Source of the DNA: Lewinellaceae bacterium
Lineage (GTDB): Bacteria; Bacteroidota; Bacteroidia; Chitinophagales; Saprospiraceae
Assembly (NCBI GenBank): GCA_024639065.1
Contig: JAHEJC010000003.1
Location: forward strand, 1 to 62,745
Length of the DNA: 62,745 nt
Direction of reading: 5' to 3'
Under the pieces are notes generated by a model. The model ran no database searches. It was given only the letters and a program-made list of their open reading frames with translations, and was not told the origin of the DNA. The first letter of the stretch is position 1. Each line of letters starts with the position of its first letter. The position numbers and the translations under genes are program-made. Below are positions 8,920-18,360 of this stretch, piece after piece.

Positions 8920-11900
8920 TTATTTCAGTACAATCATTTTCTTAGTAGCTATATAATCAGCTGTTTCTAGTTGATAATATAGCATACCTCCAGTAACTAT
9001 TTGATCTAGTTCTACATCCACTGTATGCAATCCTTTTTGATAGGATCCTTTGTGCTCATAAAGCAATTTACCGGATGGATCAAAAACTTTCAATGCTGCA
9101 TCTATTTGACTAGGAATATAAAACTGTATCTGAGTGCGATCTGTAAATGGATTCGGTCTGTTTTGATAAAGGACATAATCTGAACTACTTAATTCATTAA
9201 AATCAAGTAAAACATTGCCAACTCCAGCATCCGCTACGTACACTTCTGCTGGGTTTTCATTGTCTAGATGAATTAGATGGCTGAGCATCCCTTTATCCTT
9301 AGCTATGAAGGTAACTTTGTTTAAGGTCATATCTTCTTCAAAATAAGCTCCTCGGGCATACATCCAAGAATAATGGATTTTCCCTTTATCAACTGCGCTT
9401 TCAAAAAGCTCATTTTCTGAAGAGATAAGTGTCAAGTAATCTTCATCATAATCTAAAGTCCATTGCATAGCTTCCAGAGTTGCCGCTTTATTCAACTTGA
9501 ATAAGACTTCCACTTTCTCTCCCGGTTTAACTAATCTCTCGGGTGTTACCATGGTAACATTCACCTGATTACGCAGGGTTGCTTCTGAACTACCGGTTGC
9601 AACCGCGGATCCATTTACATCACCTAACTTGATAGCTACAAAATCAGTAGCCATTTCATTTTTATTCAATGGATTGTAAAGCACATGCTCCGGAAATTCA
9701 CTATGCCAAGGATTTGATTTGACAGGGAATTCAAAATTCTTATCTACAAATCGCCAACCTAGGTCTGCATCTTCTTGAATTCTACCTAAAATCATTAACT
9801 GGAGTAATGCTACATCTAAAGTAGTTACATCCCCAGATCGATTTATATCTGCAGCAATCATGGCATAAGGAGAAGGCAATAACTCAATACCTAGTATATG
9901 CTTTTGAATATCAAGCAAGTCTAGTGTAGTAACACCGTTAAAAACATTTTCATCGTGCTTTGAAGGCGTCAAAATATACTTAGTTCCCATGGTTACATTA
10001 TCGAACTGATAATGCCCATTCTCATCAGTCATGGCATATACTCCATCTTGTGAAGATGAATTGACCTGAACTTCATTAAGCTTAACTTGCTTTTCAGTAG
10101 CAATGTTTCCAGCAATGGTACCCAACAAATTAAGCGGAGGGCAAATTCCTCCATTGATCGTATCCAGCACCCTAAGCAGTGGCTGGCAAGTATCCTGATT
10201 TCCACTTAAGTCCGTAACAAATACGGTCAATACTACTACTCCTATACTATCACAACCAAAAGTTCTTACCGTATCAGCAACCGCAGTAGTAAATGAAAAC
10301 TTCAAATCTGTTGAGTCTGTAAAATTATTTCCTGTAACGCTGGATACAAATTCATGCGCAAGAACTCTTACTTCCGGCACAGGATCATCAGAAACATGTC
10401 TAAACAACTTAACACATGTAAATTGGACTGGTATTGTGTCTTTAACCTCGACAAGCATTGAATCTACATCGATATTTCCGCATGCATCTTCAGCGGTAAA
10501 AACAATTGTCGTACCACCCAAAGGAAAGAAGTCTGCAATCCGCGCACCTTGATCGTTAAAATTATTTGTTATCGTTACGTCAGGATCACAATCTCTTGCT
10601 ATAGCCGGATCAAGGGTTATAAATGAAGCAAATGAATCTATTGCTGTTGCAAAATGACATGTATCCGGAGGAACCAATAATTGTGGAGGAATCGAATCTG
10701 CAATCCGAATTACCTGCATTTTTATACAGGTGTCATGCGGAGCAGGTGTACATGTATCAACAATCTTCCAGGTTCTAGTAATCATAACATTACAGAATGG
10801 CCCTGTGCCTTGCGACGCAGATTCGTCACTAAAGAAGATCTTAAATCCATGGCATCCTCCAAAATCAGGAATAACGGGTCTGGACATTTCAATACTATCT
10901 GGATCCAGTGATGCCTCACAATCATCAAGATCAATAGTGTCTTGTTCTAAAGTAATCAAATCGCAATCAAACGGATCAGTCACATATATTACCTTGGTTG
11001 TACACACAGCGGAAGGATTACCTGAACCGTCAGCAGCGGTAAAAATCAATAATACAGTATCCAAATCACAAGGCATATCTATTCGTACCGTGTCAACCCT
11101 AAGACTTCCACCCGGACATTCTTCACTTAGCTGTGGGAATATTGAAGGCACTGGATCACCGCACATAACCGTCATATCATCTCTGCAGACTAATGTGGGC
11201 GGTGTCGTATCTTCTACTAAAATGTTAATGCTCAATGCATTCCGGTTACCACAAGAATCAACTCCGGTGAATGTCACCGTATGACTTCCTAAACCGAAGG
11301 TTCCAGTAAATTTAGCACCCCCACCTTGATCATTTGTAATTATAACATTCGGATCACAATCTGTAGCAATAACTGAATCTAATTCAACATCCGCCATACA
11401 ATCCGGACCCGAAAAAGCTGTTATATCTCTTGGGCCTGAAAGCTGGGGTGGTGTGGTATCGTTGACCGCTATAACCTGCACTGAATCCCATCTACCGGCC
11501 CCGGTCATTGGATCAAAATTACATGAATCTATTACCGTCCATTTTCTAAAAATAACTGCACAATAGGCCGGATCTGAACCTGCTGAATCTTGACTAAACA
11601 CATAAACGTCTATACAAGGAATACCGGCAGTATCTACGGTAGTTACTCCACCCGGAACCAAACCAGGCTCAGTACATTCAAATGTAACAATAGGTGTAAC
11701 CGGCCAAGTTATATTCGTCTCATCAAATAAGTTGTTTCCAACGATCGTTATCGTAACCGCACAAGTCGCTGAATTTAATGAACTATCCCAAGCTCTATAA
11801 ACCCTGGTAATGGTTCCTTTTCCACAGTCATCAAGATTAGGTGTTTCAGAAATCAATCGTACCGAATCAACTCCGCAATTATCTGAAGCTCTTGGTGTAG

Positions 11901-14232
11901 TGTCCGGTATATCATCTCCACAAGCAAGTTCAATATCAGCGCACTCGATTTCTGGAAGCTCTTCATCTACAATCGTAATTTCTATTGCCAGCGTATCAAC
12001 ATTGCCACAATCATCCTCTCCATAAAACTCGATGCGATAACTGCCTGTGGTTAATACGGTATCAATTGTATTACCACCTCCATAACTATTTGTAATTTCA
12101 ACGGCTGTATCACAATCCGTGGCGGTTACCGGTCCGATCGTTACCTGTGCCAAACAGTTAGAATCTACCGGTACCGTTTGATTCGAAGCCCCGGAAAGAA
12201 CAGGAGGCTCTGAATCGTTCACTACTATTATTTGTTCACATATCCAAACACTATCTGGCTGACATTTATCCGTAATTCGCCAAGTACGTGTAATTATAAT
12301 ACATGAATCTGGTGTAGAGCTTATTGATGAAGCTACTGCTGTATCAATATCATAACAAGCTAAATCATTCAATCCTGTAAAATCAATATCTCCAATATCC
12401 CCAGCATCACCATCGAAACAACCCTCAACAGTAATATTTCCTGGGCATAGAATATTATCTATACCAAACGGTCGAGGATTGACAATTATCACAGTTTGGA
12501 TCGCTGAGTCCATATCACCATTCAAAACATTAGTGGCAATAAATCTTTTAGTAAAGGTTCCAAGTCCACAGATATCTCTGGTATCCTCAAGGGTATCACA
12601 TCGGATATCCACTTCTGCTATACAGATAGAAGTAACAGTAGGTTCGTCAAAAATGATTGGTTGGTCACAGTTAATCGTTTTCTCTGGAGGAATACTGATC
12701 ATTAGGTCCCCCATAGGACCTATTACAGTAACTCTAAACCTACATATACTCATATTCCCCGCCTGGTCGGTGGCTTTAATCGTTACATAAGCTCGATTCC
12801 CATCTTCACAACAGAAATGAACACAATCATCATAAATCAAATCATCTTCATCATCTTCACAAAAATCTTGATTCTTACGAATCATGATATCAACAGGACC
12901 ACAGTTGTCGGTGGCGGTGAAATTGTCTAAATCCTCAATACAAATTTCCAAGATTTGATCAATATCTACAGTAACCGTAATATCTTCACATCCAATTACT
13001 GGAGGATCTTGATCCTCAATCGTAACTTTATAACTACAGGTGGTCATGTTACCACAAGGATCTGTCACTTTGTATTCAATGGTGTGCTCTCCTTTTTCGA
13101 GATTTACTACTTTCCCTGGATCAAGTTTTACGAAATCATCTAAATTCACTTCTATATCCACATCATCACCATGGCACTCATCAGAGACCGTTGGAGAGGG
13201 GATGGTATAATACCTTGCCGTACTATTTCTATTTGTACCGAGGGTAATATCCGCTGGACATTCAACTACCGGAGGATCTGTGTCCTTTACAGTGATCATC
13301 TGAACTTTTTCTTTGACGACCCAAGTACAGCAATCTGTAATCTTCCAAGTCCTCCAAATAGAAAAAGTTTTGCCACATTCTTGTCTGACAAAATCTTTGT
13401 AAGAAACTATGATCCCACAGAGGTGATCAAATGGTTTACCGTTTATGGTTGGAACCCCCGTGGCGGATGGATCTGTATCAGTATTGGGACATTCTAATAC
13501 AACATTTCCTGGAATTTGAACTGCTGACATGGGAGGTCTGGAAATATAAATAGTCTGGACACATGTATTGGAATTACCTGCTTTATCCCATACGGTCCAA
13601 TGCCTGTCAATTTGACTTGATGCACTAAAAATGGTGCAATCATTGACATCAATTTTCTTATCTACATAGCTTGTATAGATTTCAGATGTAGGTGTGCAAT
13701 TATCGGAATAAGTGATTGTGACATCCTTCAGACTTGCCTGACAGTGGACAGTCACAGGCTGGGAACAATTTATATCCGGAGCTTTGACATCTCGCACATT
13801 AGCCCAAGTACTACAAGATTCACCAGTCTTATTATTATTCACAATAATCAGCCATTTTTTGCCGGTATCCCCGCAATAAAACTTTCTTCCTCCTTTTTTG
13901 TATATATAATAATAATAATCACCTGCATTTGAAGGTGGAGATGGTAAACCTAAAACCTCTTCAAGCTTGACATAATAGGAGTTACCTTCCATTTGAATAT
14001 CAATATTTTTTACGCAATCGGTAATCATAGATTGTTGGGGCATATTTACATCATACCCATAATAGAATGACTTTTCCAAGGAAAAAGGATTACCTAAAAA
14101 TCCGGACAAATAAGGGTTCATTTCACCTTTTGTTATAGCTGGCAAGCTACTCAAGGATACCATCATACAGCCTAAAAAAAGCAGTCTGTTGAGCTGTCTG
14201 ATGGGGTTGTTCATGGTCGATAAATATCTCAT
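8920..14232 (-). CDS. Giant secreted multi-HYR protein with dockerin-like module, cohesin-like domain and T9SS sorting domain (1770 aa; 'P2')
   Basis: HYR-type repeats (DTDPPVVECPADITLGTN...GEHTIEYKVTDPCGNMTTCSYKVTIEDQDPPVI); dockerin-like FNGVTTLDLLDIQKHILG...ADINRSGDVTTLDVALLQLMILG; cohesin-like VKPGEKVEVLFKLNKAATLEAMQWTLDYDEDYLTLI; tail YQNRPNPFTDRTQIQFYIPSQIDAALKVFDPSGKLLYEHKGSY...KKMIVLK. Confidence 0.88.
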   Translation of the reverse strand: MRYLSTMNNPIRQLNRLLFLGCMMVSLSSLPAITKGEMNPYLSGFLGNPFSLEKSFYYGYDVNMPQQSMITDCVKNIDIQMEGNSYYVKLEEVLGLPSPPSNAGDYYYYIYKKGGRKFYCGDTGKKWLIIVNNNKTGESCSTWANVRDVKAPDINCSQPVTVHCQASLKDVTITYSDNCTPTSEIYTSYVDKKIDVNDCTIFSASSQIDRHWTVWDKAGNSNTCVQTIYISRPPMSAVQIPGNVVLECPNTDTDPSATGVPTINGKPFDHLCGIIVSYKDFVRQECGKTFSIWRTWKITDCCTWVVKEKVQMITVKDTDPPVVECPADITLGTNRNSTARYYTIPSPTVSDECHGDDVDIEVNLDDFVKLDPGKVVNLEKGEHTIEYKVTDPCGNMTTCSYKVTIEDQDPPVIGCEDITVTVDIDQILEICIEDLDNFTATDNCGPVDIMIRKNQDFCEDDEDDLIYDDCVHFCCEDGNRAYVTIKATDQAGNMSICRFRVTVIGPMGDLMISIPPEKTINCDQPIIFDEPTVTSICIAEVDIRCDTLEDTRDICGLGTFTKRFIATNVLNGDMDSAIQTVIIVNPRPFGIDNILCPGNITVEGCFDGDAGDIGDIDFTGLNDLACYDIDTAVASSISSTPDSCIIITRTWRITDKCQPDSVWICEQIIVVNDSEPPVLSGASNQTVPVDSNCLAQVTIGPVTATDCDTAVEITNSYGGGNTIDTVLTTGSYRIEFYGEDDCGNVDTLAIEITIVDEELPEIECADIELACGDDIPDTTPRASDNCGVDSVRLISETPNLDDCGKGTITRVYRAWDSSLNSATCAVTITIVGNNLFDETNITWPVTPIVTFECTEPGLVPGGVTTVDTAGIPCIDVYVFSQDSAGSDPAYCAVIFRKWTVIDSCNFDPMTGAGRWDSVQVIAVNDTTPPQLSGPRDITAFSGPDCMADVELDSVIATDCDPNVIITNDQGGGAKFTGTFGLGSHTVTFTGVDSCGNRNALSINILVEDTTPPTLVCRDDMTVMCGDPVPSIFPQLSEECPGGSLRVDTVRIDMPCDLDTVLLIFTAADGSGNPSAVCTTKVIYVTDPFDCDLITLEQDTIDLDDCEASLDPDSIEMSRPVIPDFGGCHGFKIFFSDESASQGTGPFCNVMITRTWKIVDTCTPAPHDTCIKMQVIRIADSIPPQLLVPPDTCHFATAIDSFASFITLDPAIARDCDPDVTITNNFNDQGARIADFFPLGGTTIVFTAEDACGNIDVDSMLVEVKDTIPVQFTCVKLFRHVSDDPVPEVRVLAHEFVSSVTGNNFTDSTDLKFSFTTAVADTVRTFGCDSIGVVVLTVFVTDLSGNQDTCQPLLRVLDTINGGICPPLNLLGTIAGNIATEKQVKLNEVQVNSSSQDGVYAMTDENGHYQFDNVTMGTKYILTPSKHDENVFNGVTTLDLLDIQKHILGIELLPSPYAMIAADINRSGDVTTLDVALLQLMILGRIQEDADLGWRFVDKNFEFPVKSNPWHSEFPEHVLYNPLNKNEMATDFVAIKLGDVNGSAVATGSSEATLRNQVNVTMVTPERLVKPGEKVEVLFKLNKAATLEAMQWTLDYDEDYLTLISSENELFESAVDKGKIHYSWMYARGAYFEEDMTLNKVTFIAKDKGMLSHLIHLDNENPAEVYVADAGVGNVLLDFNELSSSDYVLYQNRPNPFTDRTQIQFYIPSQIDAALKVFDPSGKLLYEHKGSYQKGLHTVDVELDQIVTGGMLYYQLETADYIATKKMIVLK

Positions 14233-14276
14233 TTTGAATACTTTTAAGTGAAAATCAGTTTTGTTGATTCTCGGAA

Positions 14277-17200
14277 TTAATTAACCTTAATCATTTTATT
14301 TCTCGCTGTATGCCAAAGGCTTTTCAGCTCATATATGTAGATTCCATTGTGCGGAATATGTTCGTCATTTAATTCTATTTCATGTTTGCCTTTCAACAAT
14401 GACATTTGTCTAGTATGAACTAAGCGTCCTTCCAAATTGTAAATGTTGAAATTCACATTTTGATCTTTGGGTAAGCTAAAGGCGATTTTGGTTACATTGT
14501 TAAAAGGATTGGGCTCATTCTGCTGCAATCCAAAATAATCGTTAGCTGAAGTTCTAGAATCTTCTACTAGGACTACTTGATTAATTTGATTATTGGTATA
14601 AATTTCACTAGAGAAATTATGCTTTTCCAGTTTAATCCATTCTGCAACATCATCAGTAGTTCGCGTCTGTTCAAATTGAATAGAAAACAATTTACTTGAG
14701 GTGATATTCATCTCCGTTTGAGGATTCCAACTGACTCTCAATTGTTTGAAATCTTCATGAAAATAAACATGTTCAGCGCCAAGCAAACCATCCATATTGA
14801 TCTGTAAAGAATGAGCCTGATTAAGTATATTCAATGCAAATTGAATTCCTTGAAAATCTGTCAGATCTTTCAAATAAAAATTCAGTTTAATGAAGTCCCC
14901 GTCCTTAACTTGTTGGACAAATAAATTGCTTTTGAGTTGATCATTTCGAACTGAAGCTTGAGCAAATCGATTCGGTTCTACACTATAATTTACATCTCCA
15001 AGCTTGACTCCAATAAATTCAATATTCATTTGATCAGTTAAATCCTGAATGTTGTATAAAGTTGGATAAGCTTCCTCGAACGGACTTAATGGGTTGATAA
15101 ACTCATAGGATGCGTCAATGAATTCCCAAGATTTATTATCCCTGAAATGAGGAATGATCCCTAAGATCAGTTTTCTCAAATGCACTACATCAAGCGTAGT
15201 GACACTTCCATTTTGATTGATATCCGAGGCAATAATTTGATAAGGAGATTCAAAGGGCTTGCTACCCAGGACATGTTTGGTAATGCGTACAATGTCCAAA
15301 GTCGATATACCATTAAGTGGATTAATTTCTTTTTTAGGTACAATCTGGTAATCCTGATGCATAGCTACCTGATCAAAAACAAATTTACCTCTACGGTTGG
15401 TAGTTGTCGGTACATTGTTTGTACCCTGAAGCATGGTTATGGAAACTCGCTCTACCGGCAAGTCTTTTTCAGTTTTAATCAATCCCTGCACGGTGGTTTT
15501 CTGCTCGCCTGTGAAGACCGTATTAACACATACCCCCATATTGTCTTGAATTTCAAGGGTATTGGTGGTAAAATCGAAATTACCAGCTTCATCAAAGACG
15601 TAAATCGTAACCGGATTTATCCCCAGATCGGCACAGGTAAATATGCGTACGGAGTCATCTACATTCGCTGAATAGGCATATCTCAACATGTGTACCGGAG
15701 AACAATTATCTTCGCTTTTAGACTTAAATAATCTGGCAGGAACTTCTACCATACCGCCTCCATTCATGGCCATCAGTTCGGCCACCAGGCTACCATTAAA
15801 TATGGCAGATGGTGGTTTCAGGTCTTGAACCGTAAGTAAAAAGGTTCCGTCTGATCTATTGCCACACCCATCATTGACGAATACATGAATTTTATGGGTT
15901 CCTAATGGATACATCCCACTGGCATCTTTCCCGGTGCCTTCATCCTCATAGCCACCATCATTTCCTAAATCTACTTTATAAGTGAATTGCAAATCCGTTG
16001 GCATTGTGCAATCCGTGGCACTAAATACAGGAATTGTTGCCAAAGCAGGCCCACATAGGAGCGATTCTGTACCTACCGTCAAATCCGCCAGTGGACCGAG
16101 TACCGGTGGTACTGTATCCATCACTTTTATTACCTGGGTAAAATGCCAGAATCCAGAAGATGAGCCGTAAGGATTATACTCTGAACCGTCAAATTGGCAC
16201 CAATCAAAAACTTTCCAGGTTCTTAATATTTTGTAGCAGGCATTTTCTACATATTGATATAATTCATCTGAATATCTAAAAGCAATTTGCCCACAACTGT
16301 TCTTGAGATTTATTCTTGGCGAACCCGTGTTAGCTGTATCGGTTGCTGCGTTACAAGTTTTTAAGACAACATTTTCTGGCCATTTGAGGTACGTAGTATC
16401 GGTACCGTCAAATGGATTGCGATCCCGCACGAAAATCTTATGATTGCAAGTATCCGTGAGTCCGGACGCATCCATTGCAACCCATCGCCTAATGATGCAC
16501 CCAACGTTGCATTCGTTTAAATCATAAATGGTGGTATCCAATTTTATGGTTGCTCCACTACAATTATCTGTAAAACCAGGTGTAGGTATATAACTCAAAT
16601 CCAATAAGTCATCACTGCAATCAATGGTATCTGCATCCGGGCAATCTATGACCGGAGGTGATTTGTCCAAGACTGTTACCATCAGCATAAAATCTGCATG
16701 GTTATTTGGCCGTAGGTCATCTTCGACGGTGCCTAGAGGGACAATTTTATCATAGACTCTTAATAATACCATAACCGGTGTCCCCACATCTTCACAACAA
16801 AACTTGATGTTATCGTCAAATTTGTTATCGGGATTTCCGGTATTCGCGCAGGTGAATCCAACCGGCGCATTCAGTCTTTTCACTTTGAAAAAGACATTAT
16901 ACAATTCGCATAAGTCGCGGCTTCCATTATCAAATTGGGTTGCCGGGATAGTCATCATGCTTACCCCTCCATTGAATTGGAGTTCCATATCTCTTCCCTG
17001 AGCGAGTGGGGGTGTTTTATCTTCTACTTTGAGTTCAGCCATTGCACGGCCCAAATTTGAGCATCCATCATCCGCGACATATTCTACATCATAATGACCT
17101 GGCGGTACATCAAATACTCTACCTTCAGAATCTGAGGTGGCCATAAAAAAAGGATCTCCTACTTTGGAAAATACATTGATAGTTATGGTGATATCTGCAG

Positions 17201-17909
17201 AATCAGTGCAATTATCGAACAGAGAAGCGGGAGGTGGGAAGGTGATATCAGCAGCGCACTTATCAGTTTCAATGCACTCTTCAATTGGAGTCATCAGTGT
17301 GATAACAGGATCGGTTGAATCCGTTATTTCTATAGTTTGACAAGTATCTATTACCAAAGAGTTATCACATTTATCCATGATCAACCAGTTACGCTTGAGC
17401 TTATAACTATTAGGACAACCCAAGTATGGGATAGACGTGGACACACCAATCCATAAATTGCATTGGATATGATTTTCAACAATAGGAAAGCTATCGATCA
17501 TTGGATACCCAGCCGAGGATTCAGTTGTATCCCCTAAACTGCAATCTATGATCGTATCTCCCGGAAAAGTAATGTCAGAAATATCTATCCGGGTCAGGCA
17601 TATCGTATCTTTGAATTCAAATGAATTGATACCTGCATTAATCATCCATCGTCGGTAGTATTTATAATATATGGGATTACTTGTACAATGAAAAGCCTCC
17701 GTTTCAAGAGGCTGTATTAATTCAATGGACACAACATCACAGTCTCCACCTCCCATAGGCATAATATCCGCCATAGTCACCTTGGGAAACGAATCCACAG
17801 GCACTACACAAGGAAATGTATCACGTGCAGGAAAATCAATCACACATTGAGCATTAAGGTTCGTTATTGAGTTCAGTATTAAGAATAAAAGAATCGCTAG
17901 TTCCTTCAT
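14277..17909 (-). CDS. Giant secreted HYR-like protein with dockerin-like module and T9SS sorting domain (about 1210 aa; 'P3'); internal ATG preferred over track start 17933
   Basis: MKELAILLFLILNSITNLNAQ signal peptide; RTWKVFDWCQFDGSEYNPYGSSSGFWHFTQVIKV; dockerin-like INPLNGISTLDIVRITKHVLG...SDINQNGSVTTLDVVHLRKLILG; tail LQQNEPNPFNNVTKIAFSLPKDQNVNFNIYNLEGRLVHTRQ. 44-nt gap to P2 suggests a P3-P2 operon. Confidence 0.87.
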   Translation of the reverse strand: MKELAILLFLILNSITNLNAQCVIDFPARDTFPCVVPVDSFPKVTMADIMPMGGGDCDVVSIELIQPLETEAFHCTSNPIYYKYYRRWMINAGINSFEFKDTICLTRIDISDITFPGDTIIDCSLGDTTESSAGYPMIDSFPIVENHIQCNLWIGVSTSIPYLGCPNSYKLKRNWLIMDKCDNSLVIDTCQTIEITDSTDPVITLMTPIEECIETDKCAADITFPPPASLFDNCTDSADITITINVFSKVGDPFFMATSDSEGRVFDVPPGHYDVEYVADDGCSNLGRAMAELKVEDKTPPLAQGRDMELQFNGGVSMMTIPATQFDNGSRDLCELYNVFFKVKRLNAPVGFTCANTGNPDNKFDDNIKFCCEDVGTPVMVLLRVYDKIVPLGTVEDDLRPNNHADFMLMVTVLDKSPPVIDCPDADTIDCSDDLLDLSYIPTPGFTDNCSGATIKLDTTIYDLNECNVGCIIRRWVAMDASGLTDTCNHKIFVRDRNPFDGTDTTYLKWPENVVLKTCNAATDTANTGSPRINLKNSCGQIAFRYSDELYQYVENACYKILRTWKVFDWCQFDGSEYNPYGSSSGFWHFTQVIKVMDTVPPVLGPLADLTVGTESLLCGPALATIPVFSATDCTMPTDLQFTYKVDLGNDGGYEDEGTGKDASGMYPLGTHKIHVFVNDGCGNRSDGTFLLTVQDLKPPSAIFNGSLVAELMAMNGGGMVEVPARLFKSKSEDNCSPVHMLRYAYSANVDDSVRIFTCADLGINPVTIYVFDEAGNFDFTTNTLEIQDNMGVCVNTVFTGEQKTTVQGLIKTEKDLPVERVSITMLQGTNNVPTTTNRRGKFVFDQVAMHQDYQIVPKKEINPLNGISTLDIVRITKHVLGSKPFESPYQIIASDINQNGSVTTLDVVHLRKLILGIIPHFRDNKSWEFIDASYEFINPLSPFEEAYPTLYNIQDLTDQMNIEFIGVKLGDVNYSVEPNRFAQASVRNDQLKSNLFVQQVKDGDFIKLNFYLKDLTDFQGIQFALNILNQAHSLQINMDGLLGAEHVYFHEDFKQLRVSWNPQTEMNITSSKLFSIQFEQTRTTDDVAEWIKLEKHNFSSEIYTNNQINQVVLVEDSRTSANDYFGLQQNEPNPFNNVTKIAFSLPKDQNVNFNIYNLEGRLVHTRQMSLLKGKHEIELNDEHIPHNGIYIYELKSLWHTARNKMIKVN

Positions 17910-18300
17910 TCGGTGTTGGTTAAAAGGTCTCATCTAATTAATATTTAGACAGTTATAAATGCACAGGATTAGATCCAATACATTGAATTAGGTTCTATTT
18001 ATAGCGATACTGTCTTATAGATTCTACTAGAGAATCACGTTTGGGATGAATATATTACAGAATATACTAACTTATATTTTACTGTTTAATAAAGTAATAC
18101 ATATGACAAAAATATGTAATATAATTATTTCACCTATACCTGACATCTGGTATTTTACAAAATATCAATTACATATATATACTAGTGATATGTCTAATAA
18201 CTTGTAAACCAATAATTTTTAGCCAAAAATCGAAGTTGCGAGGTGGAATTTTGAGATTCTCTTTTAGGGATATTTTTATAGTAAAATTTACTTCATCAAT

Positions 18301-18336
18301 AAAAAAGCCCCCTTGCACAAGATGCAAGGAGGCCCA
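18301..18336 (-). terminator. Rho-independent terminator downstream of the 879-aa gene
   Basis: Minus strand GGGCCTCCTTGCATCTTGTGCAAGGGGGCTTTTTT. Confidence 0.82.
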
Positions 18337-18360
18337 AATTCTTTAATATAATATTTTTTT

